In this document: positions 35,725-43,247 of the stretch, one piece after another
Layout of the letters: every line of letters starts with the position of its first letter
How positions within the stretch are numbered: position 1 is the first letter of the stretch
Assembly (NCBI GenBank): GCA_003598085.1
Contig: QZKU01000119.1
Span: 1-45,494, forward strand
Origin: Candidatus Abyssobacteria bacterium SURF_5
GTDB taxonomy: Bacteria > Abyssobacteria > SURF-5
Direction of reading: 5' to 3'
DNA: 45,494 nt
The notes under the pieces: model-generated
Seen by the model: the letters and a program-made list of their open reading frames with translations, nothing else
What the model was told of the DNA's origin: nothing
Databases searched by the model: none
Position numbers and translations under genes: made by a program

Positions 35725-37439
35725 CAAGTAGCCTCGCCTATCAACTCCAGAATGCGCCGAACGGCGTTTTCAACCGCGACCTGGATCACTTCACCGCTGC
35801 GTCGCAGCCGTATTTCCACCTTTCCCTCTTTCAGGCCGCGCGAGCCGATCGTCACGCGCAACGGCACCCCGATCAGGTCGGCGTCCTTGAATTTCACGCC
35901 CGGCCGCTCGTCGCGATCGTCGAGCAGCACCTCGACGTTTTTCTCTCGCAGACCTGAATAAAGCGTTTCGGCTGCAGACATGATCTGCTCATCGTTCACG
36001 GAGACCGGCGTAATAATCACCTCATACGGCGCGAGCGACGGCGGCCAGATGATTCCGTTATCGTCATAATTCTGTTCGATAGCGGCCGCAACCGTCCGCG
36101 TGATCCCAATTCCGTAGCAACCCATGGTGAACGGGATTTCGTTTCCGCTTTCGTCCGTGAATGTCGCACCCATTTTCTCGCTGTACTTCTTGCCAAGCTT
36201 GAAAATCTGTCCGACCTCGATGCCGCGATACTCGGTAAGTTTGCGCCCGCACCGGATGCACTTGTCTCCCGCAGCCGCGACGGTGATGTCCGCCGTAATC
36301 TCGGGCGTAAAGTCGCGATCAAAATTGACGTTTGTCAGGTGATAATCCGTCTTGTTTGCGCCTGTCACGAAGTTCTGCATTCTGGCGACGGTCTTGTCGG
36401 CCACAAGTCTCACTCCCGTGATACCCACCGGCCCCGCAAATCCGACGGCGGCGCCCGACACCGAGCGCACCGTCTCTTCGTCGGCCATTACCAGCACATC
36501 GGTCTTGAGCGCACGTTTCAATTTCGGCTCGCTTACCTCGCGGTCCCCTCGCACCAATGCACCGACGATTTCTCCGTCAGTCTTGTACAGGATCGTTTTG
36601 ATAAGGTTCTGCGGACTGGTTTTCAAAAATGAACAGACCTCCTCAACAGTTTTCATGTGAGGAGTATGCACTTCCTGAACCGGCAAGGGTGAGCCGTTGG
36701 CGACACCGTTCTCAATAATGGCTTCAGCCGTCTCGTCGGTGGCCGCATAGCCGCATTCATCGTTCGGGCAACTGATAACGCGCGACTCGCCCGTCTGAGC
36801 GAGCACCATGAACTCATGGGTCTCGTCTCCCCCAATCGCACCGGGGTCCGCGAGCACTGCCCTGAACCTGAGGCCGCACCGCCTGAAAACGGCCGAATAA
36901 GCTGCATGCATGTCTTCATACGTCTTGTTGAGGCATTCGAGGTCTCGATTGAAGCTGTACGCGTCCTTCATGATGAACTCGCGCCCGCGCATAACCCCGA
37001 AGCGAGGCCGAATCTCGTCGCGGAACTTCGTCTGAATTTGATAGAGCGTGAGCGGAAGTTGACGGTATGAACGAACCCGCCCGCGGACCACGTCGGTTAT
37101 GACTTCCTCATGCGTGGGTCCCAGCACGAAGTCGCGCCCGTGCCTGTCTTTCAGGCGCATCAACTCGTCTCCATACACGTTCCAGCGCCCGGTCTCCTTC
37201 CACAGTTCCGCCGGACTGAGGACCGGCATCAGCAGTTCGATTGCGCCGGCGCGATTCATCTCCTCGCGCACAATTCGCTCGACCTTCCGAGCGACGATAA
37301 GCCCGAGCGGCAGAAGCGTGTAGATGCCGGCGCCCACTTTCTTCATCATGCCCGCTCGGATCATCAGCTTATGACTGATCACTTCGGCTTCAGCCGGGTC
37401 CTCTTTGGCCGTTGGAATGTAAGCTCTGCTCCAGCGCAT
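35724..37439 (-). CDS. proS: Prolyl-tRNA synthetase
   Basis: 571 residues, the bacterial-type ProRS (class IIa) with an inserted editing domain (about residues 225-405) that hydrolyses Ala-tRNA-Pro. Seen: MRWSRAYIPTAKEDPAEAE at the N-terminus, motif 2-like FRDEIRPRFGVMRGREFIMKDAYSF, and motif 3 GCYGIGITRTVAAAIEQ. A C-terminal anticodon-binding domain ends the protein (EVLLDDRDERPGVKFKDADLIG). Its start overlaps the ispG stop by one base (TAATG), and its stop overlaps the valS start by one base. The order rseP-ispG-proS is common in bacteria. Confidence 0.98.
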   Translation of the reverse strand: MRWSRAYIPTAKEDPAEAEVISHKLMIRAGMMKKVGAGIYTLLPLGLIVARKVERIVREEMNRAGAIELLMPVLSPAELWKETGRWNVYGDELMRLKDRHGRDFVLGPTHEEVITDVVRGRVRSYRQLPLTLYQIQTKFRDEIRPRFGVMRGREFIMKDAYSFNRDLECLNKTYEDMHAAYSAVFRRCGLRFRAVLADPGAIGGDETHEFMVLAQTGESRVISCPNDECGYAATDETAEAIIENGVANGSPLPVQEVHTPHMKTVEEVCSFLKTSPQNLIKTILYKTDGEIVGALVRGDREVSEPKLKRALKTDVLVMADEETVRSVSGAAVGFAGPVGITGVRLVADKTVARMQNFVTGANKTDYHLTNVNFDRDFTPEITADITVAAAGDKCIRCGRKLTEYRGIEVGQIFKLGKKYSEKMGATFTDESGNEIPFTMGCYGIGITRTVAAAIEQNYDDNGIIWPPSLAPYEVIITPVSVNDEQIMSAAETLYSGLREKNVEVLLDDRDERPGVKFKDADLIGVPLRVTIGSRGLKEGKVEIRLRRSGEVIQVAVENAVRRILELIGEAT

Positions 37440-38524
37440 TAATCGGCTTCCTTTAATTCCTCGATCTGTGACAAAAGCGCATCTATTATATTGGATTCAT
37501 CCACATTTTTACAGACCACTTTTCCGTGACGAAAGATGACTCCTTCTCCCCGCCCGCCTGCGACTCCGTAATCCGCGCGAGCCGCCTCGCCAGGCCCGTT
37601 CACGGCGCACCCCATCACGGCCACCGTTATCGGTTTCTTGACTCCGGCAAGCCTCTGTTCCACCTCGGCCGCGATTTCCTCAATATTAATCGTGCAGCGC
37701 CCGCATGTTGGACAACTGATCACTTCCGCTCCATCCTCACGAAGGCCGAGCGACCGCAGAATATTTCGTGCGACCATTACCTCGCGCTCCGGCGGCGCGC
37801 TCAGCGACACACGCACCGTGTCGCCGTAGCCCCTGGATAAAAGTAGCGCTATGCCGACGGAACTTTTGACCGCCCCCGTCAAGAGGGTACCGGCTTCGGT
37901 GATTCCTATATGGAATGGATAATCGCACTCCTTCGCCAGATACTGGTGCGCCAGCAGCGTGGTCTGTACGTCGGTCGCCTTTAGCGACACCTTGATCTCC
38001 CGAAAATCCAGTTTCTCGAGTATCCGGATATGCTTGAGCGCGCTCGACACCATCGCGCGCGCGGTCGTCTCCGCCAGCTTCTTCCCCGTTCCTTCGATCG
38101 AGCCGGTAAATTCCTTCTCGATCGATCCGGAATTCACTCCTATTCTCAGAGGAACACGTGCCGCGGCCGCGGTTGCAACAACCTTCTCGACGTTTGCCCT
38201 CGAGCCGATATTCCCCGGGTTGATCCGCAGCCCGTTCACTCCATGCTGGATTGCCCTCAGGGCAAGCCGGTAATTAAAGTGGATGTCGGCCACCAGCGGC
38301 ACTGATACGTGCTCGCGAATAACGGCGAGGGCTTCGGCGGCCTCGAGGTCCGGCACGGCGACCCGCACGATGTCGCATCCGATATGCATGAGACGTCTTA
38401 TCTGCCCAATAGTGGCTACCGCGTCTCGCGTGTCGGTTTTCGTCATCGATTGAATCGGGATAGGGTGACCGCTCCCGATTGGAATGCCGCCCAGCATGAC
38501 TGTGCGCGTTTTTCTTCTTCTCAT
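37439..38524 (-). CDS. ispG: 4-hydroxy-3-methylbut-2-enyl diphosphate synthase
   Basis: 361 residues. IspG converts methylerythritol cyclodiphosphate to HMBPP in the MEP pathway with a [4Fe-4S] cluster and reduced ferredoxin or flavodoxin. The TIM-barrel part has PIPIQSMTKTDTRD and ADIHFNYRLALRA. The cluster ligands are in CPTCGRC and the VMGCAVNGPGEA segment. It is of the ordinary bacterial size, without the plant insertion. It follows rseP by 35 bases and overlaps proS by one base. Confidence 0.97.
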   Translation of the reverse strand: MRRRKTRTVMLGGIPIGSGHPIPIQSMTKTDTRDAVATIGQIRRLMHIGCDIVRVAVPDLEAAEALAVIREHVSVPLVADIHFNYRLALRAIQHGVNGLRINPGNIGSRANVEKVVATAAAARVPLRIGVNSGSIEKEFTGSIEGTGKKLAETTARAMVSSALKHIRILEKLDFREIKVSLKATDVQTTLLAHQYLAKECDYPFHIGITEAGTLLTGAVKSSVGIALLLSRGYGDTVRVSLSAPPEREVMVARNILRSLGLREDGAEVISCPTCGRCTINIEEIAAEVEQRLAGVKKPITVAVMGCAVNGPGEAARADYGVAGGRGEGVIFRHGKVVCKNVDESNIIDALLSQIEELKEAD

Positions 38525-38559
38525 TGCAATCCTGCCCGATAAGGTGAGATTGGCCCGGC

Positions 38560-40197
38560 TTACTCTATGAATCCGCGTCCAAGGAAGTGGTTGATGACGC
38601 GAAGGATGTCGTTGTATGTCGCAATCAAGACGAGGAACAGAATAAAGGCCAACCCGATCCGCTGGAGCAACAAAAGGTATCTCTCCTCCAGAGGTTTACG
38701 CCGAACCGAATCAATCACTGCTATCAGCATTAATCCTCCGTCCAGGACGGGGATAGGAAGCAGATTCAGAATTCCCAGGTTGATCGTAATCAGGGCCACC
38801 AGTTTCAAGTAGTAGCCGATGCCGAGTTTCAGGCTCTCGGTTGTCAAAAATGCAATACCGATAGGACCCGCCATTTCGCGCGTGCTTACTTTGCCGGAGA
38901 CCAAATAATAGATGGTCTTCATTGTGAGTGAAACAAAATCGCCGTATGCCTCCAATGAATGAACAAAGGCAGTGGCCGGCCCGTATTGTCGAATAATATC
39001 AGGAGTAAAGATAACTCCGATCATGCCGCGCTGGGCCACCGGCAGATTCACCACAACCTCCTGAGTCTCCTTGAATAATCCCGGTTTCTGTTTTATTGTC
39101 AGTTGTACTGTTTCGCCCGCCGAAAGTTCCTGTAGAAGCAGATGATCGAGATCATGATCGGTCGGCTGTCCATTCAGAGCCACAACCAGATCGCCCTCAT
39201 GCAGCTTCGCCGCCTGTTCTCCGATCACCTCTTTATCTATGAAAGCGATACTGCCGTCTCGTATTTCGAGCCCGCTAATCACCGCCTTTTCCCTGGGAGT
39301 AAGCGTGAATTCCATCATCTTGCCGTCTCTCAGGACGGTGAAGGTCATTGGTCGACCGGCGCTTTTATTTACCTGTTCTACCAGGTTGCTCAGGTTCTGG
39401 TTCGTGGGCTCTTGCCCGTCATACCCAAGAATGATATCGTTTTCTCTTAATCCGCTCTGTGAAGCCGGCATTCCGGGCAGTATCTTTCCGATCGCGACGG
39501 TGATAAACGGGTCGATTCCAATGGTGGCCCGTTTCGAATCCTCAGTCTGCCGGGGGGTGACGGTCACATCTCTGATATTACCTGAAGAATCCTCCAGCTC
39601 GAGGGTTACGGGGCTGTCCTCATTGGTCATGATAGTCAGCTGCACTTCCTCCCACGTCTCAACCGGTTGTTCATTGATCGATAGCACGCGCTGGCCCGCC
39701 CGAACGCCGGCCTCTTCCGCCGGTGAGCCCGGCGTAACCGCTCCGATGTACGTCTGTTGAGTGAAAGCCGGGACATTTATTCCAATCATGTACGCAATCC
39801 ACAGTACCGGCACCGCAAACACAAGATTCATGAAGGGGCCGGCGAAACCGATCAGCAGCTTGGTCCGGGTCGATTGCGTATCAAACCTGCGTTCAGGGGG
39901 CACATTTGAAATCTCGGGTTCGGCTCGCTCGGCTTCTTCCTGTGTCTTCGGCATGTCTTCCTGGCCCACCATCTTCACGTATCCGCCCAGCGGAATGGCC
40001 GATACGCAATAATCCGTCTCGCCTCGCTTGAATCCGATCAGTCTCCTGCCGAAGCCAAGCGACAATCTGACAACGTAAACATTAGTCAGTTTTGCCGCAA
40101 GGAAATGTCCCAATTCATGAACAAACACGAGCACACCCAGCAAGATAATAAAACGCGCGGCATTAATTACAAAACCGGCTACTGCTTCTGCGTTCAT
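38560..40197 (-). CDS. rseP: RIP metalloprotease RseP with three PDZ-like domains
   Basis: 545 residues, site-2 protease of the inner membrane that cleaves anti-sigma factors and signal-peptide remnants. Zinc motif HELGH (H27, E28, H31) lies in the first helix and the LDG motif (PIPVLDGGLMLI) in a late helix. Between them are three PDZ-like segments. The first begins GAVTPGSPAEEAGVRAGQRVLSI, the second GKILPGMPASQSGLRENDIILG, and the third IDKEVIGEQAAKLHEGDLVVAL. E. coli RseP has about 450 residues and two PDZ domains, so this one is longer. ATG 40197 has GGAG six bases upstream and overlaps the dxr stop by three bases (ATGA). It could process the anti-sigma factor encoded at 4573, but that is inference. 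Confidence 0.95.
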   Translation of the reverse strand: MNAEAVAGFVINAARFIILLGVLVFVHELGHFLAAKLTNVYVVRLSLGFGRRLIGFKRGETDYCVSAIPLGGYVKMVGQEDMPKTQEEAERAEPEISNVPPERRFDTQSTRTKLLIGFAGPFMNLVFAVPVLWIAYMIGINVPAFTQQTYIGAVTPGSPAEEAGVRAGQRVLSINEQPVETWEEVQLTIMTNEDSPVTLELEDSSGNIRDVTVTPRQTEDSKRATIGIDPFITVAIGKILPGMPASQSGLRENDIILGYDGQEPTNQNLSNLVEQVNKSAGRPMTFTVLRDGKMMEFTLTPREKAVISGLEIRDGSIAFIDKEVIGEQAAKLHEGDLVVALNGQPTDHDLDHLLLQELSAGETVQLTIKQKPGLFKETQEVVVNLPVAQRGMIGVIFTPDIIRQYGPATAFVHSLEAYGDFVSLTMKTIYYLVSGKVSTREMAGPIGIAFLTTESLKLGIGYYLKLVALITINLGILNLLPIPVLDGGLMLIAVIDSVRRKPLEERYLLLLQRIGLAFILFLVLIATYNDILRVINHFLGRGFIE

Positions 40198-41348
40198 GTG
40201 CATCTCCTTTGGGAAGTCCGTGCCGTATGACGCGCCCAACTATCTGCATTTAGTATGTCATCAAGCGTCGGGTTATCGACAGGGACATGATCCTCCATCA
40301 CTTGCTCGATGACAGCAGGTATGTCCAGGAAATTCAGCCGGCGCTGCAAAAATTCCTCGACCGCCACTTCGTTGGCTGCATTCAAGACCGCCGGCATTGT
40401 TCCGCCGATCTTTCCCGCTTCATACGCAAGCCTTAGGCATGGAAAATGATCAAGGCTGGGCGGAAAAAATTCAAGCGGGGAAATCTCGGTCAGCTTTAAT
40501 CGTTTCACCGGACTCGGCAGCCGCTCCGGATACGTGAGCGCATACTGGATCGGCAGCCGCATATCGTTCTGGCTTAACTGCGCCATGATCGAGCCGTCAA
40601 CAAATTCCACGAGTGAATGGACGACGCTTCTGGGATGGATTACAACCTCGATGTCCTCGACGTCCACCCCGAACAGCCAATGAGCCTCGATCACCTCCAA
40701 CCCCTTATTCATCAAGGTGGCGGAATCGACGCTTATCTTCGCGCCCATCCGCCATGTCGGATGTCGCAGCGCCTGTTCGGGAGTTATATCCGATAGATTG
40801 ATGTCTTTGTTATAAAAAGGGCCGCCCGAGGCGGTCAGCATTATCTTGTGGATCTTTTGATTTTTGTTTCCGCAGAGGCACTGGAAGATGGCGCTGTGCT
40901 CGCTGTCAACCGGCAACAAAGCAGCTCGATGCTCCTTCGCGAGCGCCGTGATCACTGACCCTGCCATCACCAGGGGTTCTTTGTTGGCAAGCGCAACCGT
41001 CTTTCCTTTTTTTATAGCGGCAAGAATGGGGAGTAATCCTGCCGCTCCAACGATTGCCGAGACAACGACTTGAGCTTCGGGCGCAGCGGCCACAGCGGAT
41101 ATTCCCTCAACTCCTCCGAATACGGTCGTCTCTTTAGGACATTGCGCCTGAAGGGCCCGGGCCTCGTCCTCATCGGCAAGAGCAGCAAATCGAGGACGAA
41201 ACCGCCCGATCAATTCCTTAAGCAATGTTGAATTGGAATGAGCGGTCAGCCCGACGGCAAAGAAATGCTCGGAGAGAGAATCAATAACCGCGAGGGCGCT
41301 TGTGCCAATTGAACCAGTGGCCCCAAGTATGGTTACACCTTTCTTCAT
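40194..41348 (-). CDS. dxr: 1-deoxy-D-xylulose 5-phosphate reductoisomerase
   Basis: 384 residues, normal size. DXR makes methylerythritol 4-phosphate, the committed MEP step, using NADPH and a divalent metal. The nucleotide-binding loop is LGATGSIGTSALAVI; metal and substrate residues lie in PVDSEHSAIFQCL, TASGGPF and VDSATLMNKGLEVIEAHWLFG. I chose ATG 41348 (MKKGVTILG). The frame runs further upstream, but that part is not conserved and contains a strong promoter whose predicted start falls on this ATG. There is no ribosome-binding site, so translation may be leaderless; ATG 41351 is adjacent in frame. It is the first gene of the minus-strand operon. The often-linked uppS and cdsA are absent here. 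Confidence 0.97.
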   Translation of the reverse strand: MKKGVTILGATGSIGTSALAVIDSLSEHFFAVGLTAHSNSTLLKELIGRFRPRFAALADEDEARALQAQCPKETTVFGGVEGISAVAAAPEAQVVVSAIVGAAGLLPILAAIKKGKTVALANKEPLVMAGSVITALAKEHRAALLPVDSEHSAIFQCLCGNKNQKIHKIMLTASGGPFYNKDINLSDITPEQALRHPTWRMGAKISVDSATLMNKGLEVIEAHWLFGVDVEDIEVVIHPRSVVHSLVEFVDGSIMAQLSQNDMRLPIQYALTYPERLPSPVKRLKLTEISPLEFFPPSLDHFPCLRLAYEAGKIGGTMPAVLNAANEVAVEEFLQRRLNFLDIPAVIEQVMEDHVPVDNPTLDDILNADSWARHTARTSQRRCT

Positions 41349-41354
41349 CATTTC

Positions 41355-41383
41355 ATGATACCATTTCGCATGTATTTCTGCAA
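41355..41383 (-). promoter_or_regulatory. Predicted promoter of the dxr operon, leaderless type
   Basis: The minus strand reads TTGCAG (41383-41378), a 17-base spacer ending TGG, then TATCAT (41360-41355), an extended -10. Counting seven bases on puts +1 at 41348, the A of the dxr ATG. A separate TATAAT lies near 41503 on this strand but has no -35. Confidence 0.5.
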
Positions 41384-41538
41384 CAGAATGGAAACGTTTC
41401 TGCGATAAACTCTGTTTAGTACAAGTAGTTTGCCGAGTTGTCCAGGAGCGGCTGTTTCCGGCCTGAGGCGGAGCATCTCTGTCCCGAATAAACCAAATGA
41501 TTATACACGAGCGCGGGCAGTGGTGCATAGAAAAATTC

Positions 41539-41567
41539 TTGATTTCAACCGCAAAATGTAATACCAT
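41539..41567 (+). promoter_or_regulatory. Weak predicted promoter for the thiolase gene
   Basis: TTGATT (41539-41544) and TACCAT (41562-41567) are 17 bases apart, about 75 bases before the thiolase ATG. The -10 matches four of six consensus bases. Confidence 0.33.
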
Positions 41568-41639
41568 ACTGCCACAGAACCCAGCCGATCCCCCAAGCCC
41601 TCAAAGCGCACGACAGCGTCGAGAAAAGGAGCGGAAGCT

Positions 41640-42884
41640 ATGCGAGATGTCTATGTAATAGGCGCCGGGATGACTCGATTCGGCAAGTATCTGGAACGAA
41701 ACATGAAATCACTGGCGGAAGAGGCCGCCACTCGGGCATTGGAGCACGCCCGGGTGCAAAAATCGGATCTGCAGGCGGCGTGGGTGGGAAATTCCGTGCA
41801 GGGAATCGTGACCGGCCAGGAAAGCATCCGCGGACAGGTCGTTCTTCGATCCATGGGAATCGGCGCGATCCCCGTGATGAATGTCGAGAATGCCTGCGCG
41901 TCGGCTTCGTCCGCTTTTTATGGCGCTTGGATGGGCATTGGGTGCGGTCTCTATGATGTTGCGCTCGCTCTTGGGATGGAAAAGCTCGTGATGGAAGATA
42001 AGAAGAAGAGCTTCCAGGTCTTTTGGGCGGCGACGGACGTCGAGTTGATGGAAGCGTTCAAGGCGATGATGGAGTCCGAAGAACAGAAGAAAAAGGAAAT
42101 GGGCGCAAAATCGGCGGGGGAGGGAAGCGCCGGGAAAAGCCGCAGCGCTTTTATGGACATTTATTCACTGGCCGCTCGCAACCACATGAAGCGGTTCGGG
42201 ACGACCCAGCGGCAACTGGCGATTATTGCTGCAAAAAACCATTTCCATAGCTCGATGAATCCGTTCGCGCAGTACCAGAATGACATGACGGTCGAGGAAG
42301 TATTGAGTGCTCCGGAAATTTCCTACCCCTTGACCCGTCCCATGTGCTCGCCGATAGGGGACGGCGCCGCGGCCGCAGTCCTTTGCTCAAAAGATTTCGC
42401 GAAAAAAATCGGGGCCGATAAACTTGTGAAAGTAAGGGCGTGCGCACTTGCCTCGGGCCGAGATCGGGATTTCGACGAAGAGGATATCGGCGGGCGGCTG
42501 AGCAAGAAAGCCTATGAGATGGCCGGCGTCGGCCCGGAAGACATCAATATAGCCGAAGTCCACGACGCGACCGCCTTCGGGGAATTGATCCAGACCGAAT
42601 GCCTCGGGTTCTGCAAGCACGGCGAGGGCGGCCCACTTGCCGAGTCGGGCGCAACCAAGCTGGGGGGAAAGCTTCCAGTGAATACGAGCGGCGGCCTCGA
42701 GTCCAGGGGGCACCCCATTGGCGCCACCGGCCTCGGGCAGATCGCCGAACTCGTGTGGCAGCTCAAAGGTGAATGCGGAAAACGGCAGGTCGAAGGCGCA
42801 CGCCTCGCGCTCGCCGAGAATGGAGGCGGCAACATCGGCATCGAAGAAGCGTCAATGGTAATCACCATTCTCGAGAAGGTTTGA
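41640..42884 (+). CDS. Thiolase-family acetyl-CoA acyltransferase, SCP2-like
   Basis: 414 residues, thiolase superfamily. The acyl-forming cysteine is in VENACASASSAF (C86). The second active-site parts are EVHDATAFGELIQTE and SGGLESRGHPIGATGLGQIAEL, which has the catalytic His. The usual C-terminal CxG cysteine loop is replaced by ENGGGNIG. That is typical of SCP2-type or archaeal-like thiolases, whose members may cleave 3-ketoacyl-CoA or act in anaerobic aromatic or fatty-acid routes. The expected direction is not visible. AAAGGAG precedes ATG 41640. No acyl-CoA dehydrogenase or DUF35 (OB-fold) partner gene follows. It is transcribed alone and ends 43 bases before an 11-bp hairpin. Confidence 0.9.
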   Translation: MRDVYVIGAGMTRFGKYLERNMKSLAEEAATRALEHARVQKSDLQAAWVGNSVQGIVTGQESIRGQVVLRSMGIGAIPVMNVENACASASSAFYGAWMGIGCGLYDVALALGMEKLVMEDKKKSFQVFWAATDVELMEAFKAMMESEEQKKKEMGAKSAGEGSAGKSRSAFMDIYSLAARNHMKRFGTTQRQLAIIAAKNHFHSSMNPFAQYQNDMTVEEVLSAPEISYPLTRPMCSPIGDGAAAAVLCSKDFAKKIGADKLVKVRACALASGRDRDFDEEDIGGRLSKKAYEMAGVGPEDINIAEVHDATAFGELIQTECLGFCKHGEGGPLAESGATKLGGKLPVNTSGGLESRGHPIGATGLGQIAELVWQLKGECGKRQVEGARLALAENGGGNIGIEEASMVITILEKV

Positions 42885-42926
42885 TATCAGGGTCAGGTGC
42901 ACATAACGCTTCAAGGTATCTTATGC

Positions 42927-42951
42927 AGGGGCAGGTTTTGAACCTGCCCCT
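42927..42951. repeat. Perfect 11-bp hairpin, possible dispersed palindrome or terminator
   Basis: The arm AGGGGCAGGTT (42927-42937) pairs completely with its complement at 42941-42951 around a three-base loop. No T tract follows, so it is not a classic rho-independent terminator. It could be a palindromic repeat copied elsewhere in the genome. Only one copy is seen in this window. Confidence 0.6.
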
Positions 42952-43086
42952 CGTTGCTTATCCCTTCCGGTCCGATTCCTATCCTCTTACCCAATAGGCG
43001 CCCGATCGCTCATTATTCGAGTTGACCGATATAGCTGCTCCCATTTTTTAGGCACCTGCCCATGAAATCGGCAATCTATGGCCTTA

Positions 43087-43138
43087 CAGAATCGGCTGCA
43101 AAATTCTGAAAATTGCTTTAGTCTCTTTCGATAAAGCA
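43087..43138 (+). promoter_or_regulatory. Two dyads upstream of the amt sigma-54 promoter, possible activator sites
   Basis: CAGAAT and ATTCTG (43087-43092, 43103-43108) form one inverted repeat with a 10-base spacer. TGCTTTA and TAAAGCA (43114-43120, 43132-43138) form a second with an 11-base spacer. The centres lie about 99 and 70 bases before the predicted start. Neither matches the NtrC consensus well. Confidence 0.3.
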
Positions 43139-43168
43139 GTTGCACGATACCGGGGGAGCGAGGTCTGC

Positions 43169-43185
43169 TTGGCACCGGATTTGCC
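43169..43185 (+). promoter_or_regulatory. Sigma-54 promoter of amt
   Basis: TTGGCAC, five bases, then TTGC give GG (43171-43172) and GC (43183-43184) exactly ten bases apart, matching TGGCAC-N5-TTGC completely. The predicted start is near 43196, 52 bases before ATG 43248. Sigma-54 control of ammonium uptake is well established in other bacteria. Confidence 0.8.
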
Positions 43186-43247
43186 TTTCCACAGAAAACC
43201 GACGTTTGGCACGACGGCCTTTCTGCAGAAGTTCGGAGGTTTGCGCA

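Larger units (their letters stand above)
42885..43247. other. 363-base non-coding region between thiolase and amt
   Basis: No convincing gene is seen on either strand. From left to right it holds an 11-bp perfect hairpin (42927-42951), two short dyads (43087-43108 and 43114-43138), a sigma-54 -24/-12 element (43169-43185) and a GGAGG ribosome-binding site for amt. Bases 42952-43086 show nothing recognisable. Confidence 0.6.

Noticed and set aside
35365-37323. Long opposite-strand open frames inside valS and proS
   Set aside because: They overlap well-recognised synthetase genes, have no domain signatures and are Arg/Ser-rich, as expected for antisense frames of GC-rich genes.
43140-43247. 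N-terminal extension of amt starting at 43140
   Set aside because: It would start upstream of the sigma-54 promoter's predicted transcription start and lacks conserved sequence; ATG 43248 has GGAGG and a normal signal-peptide start.
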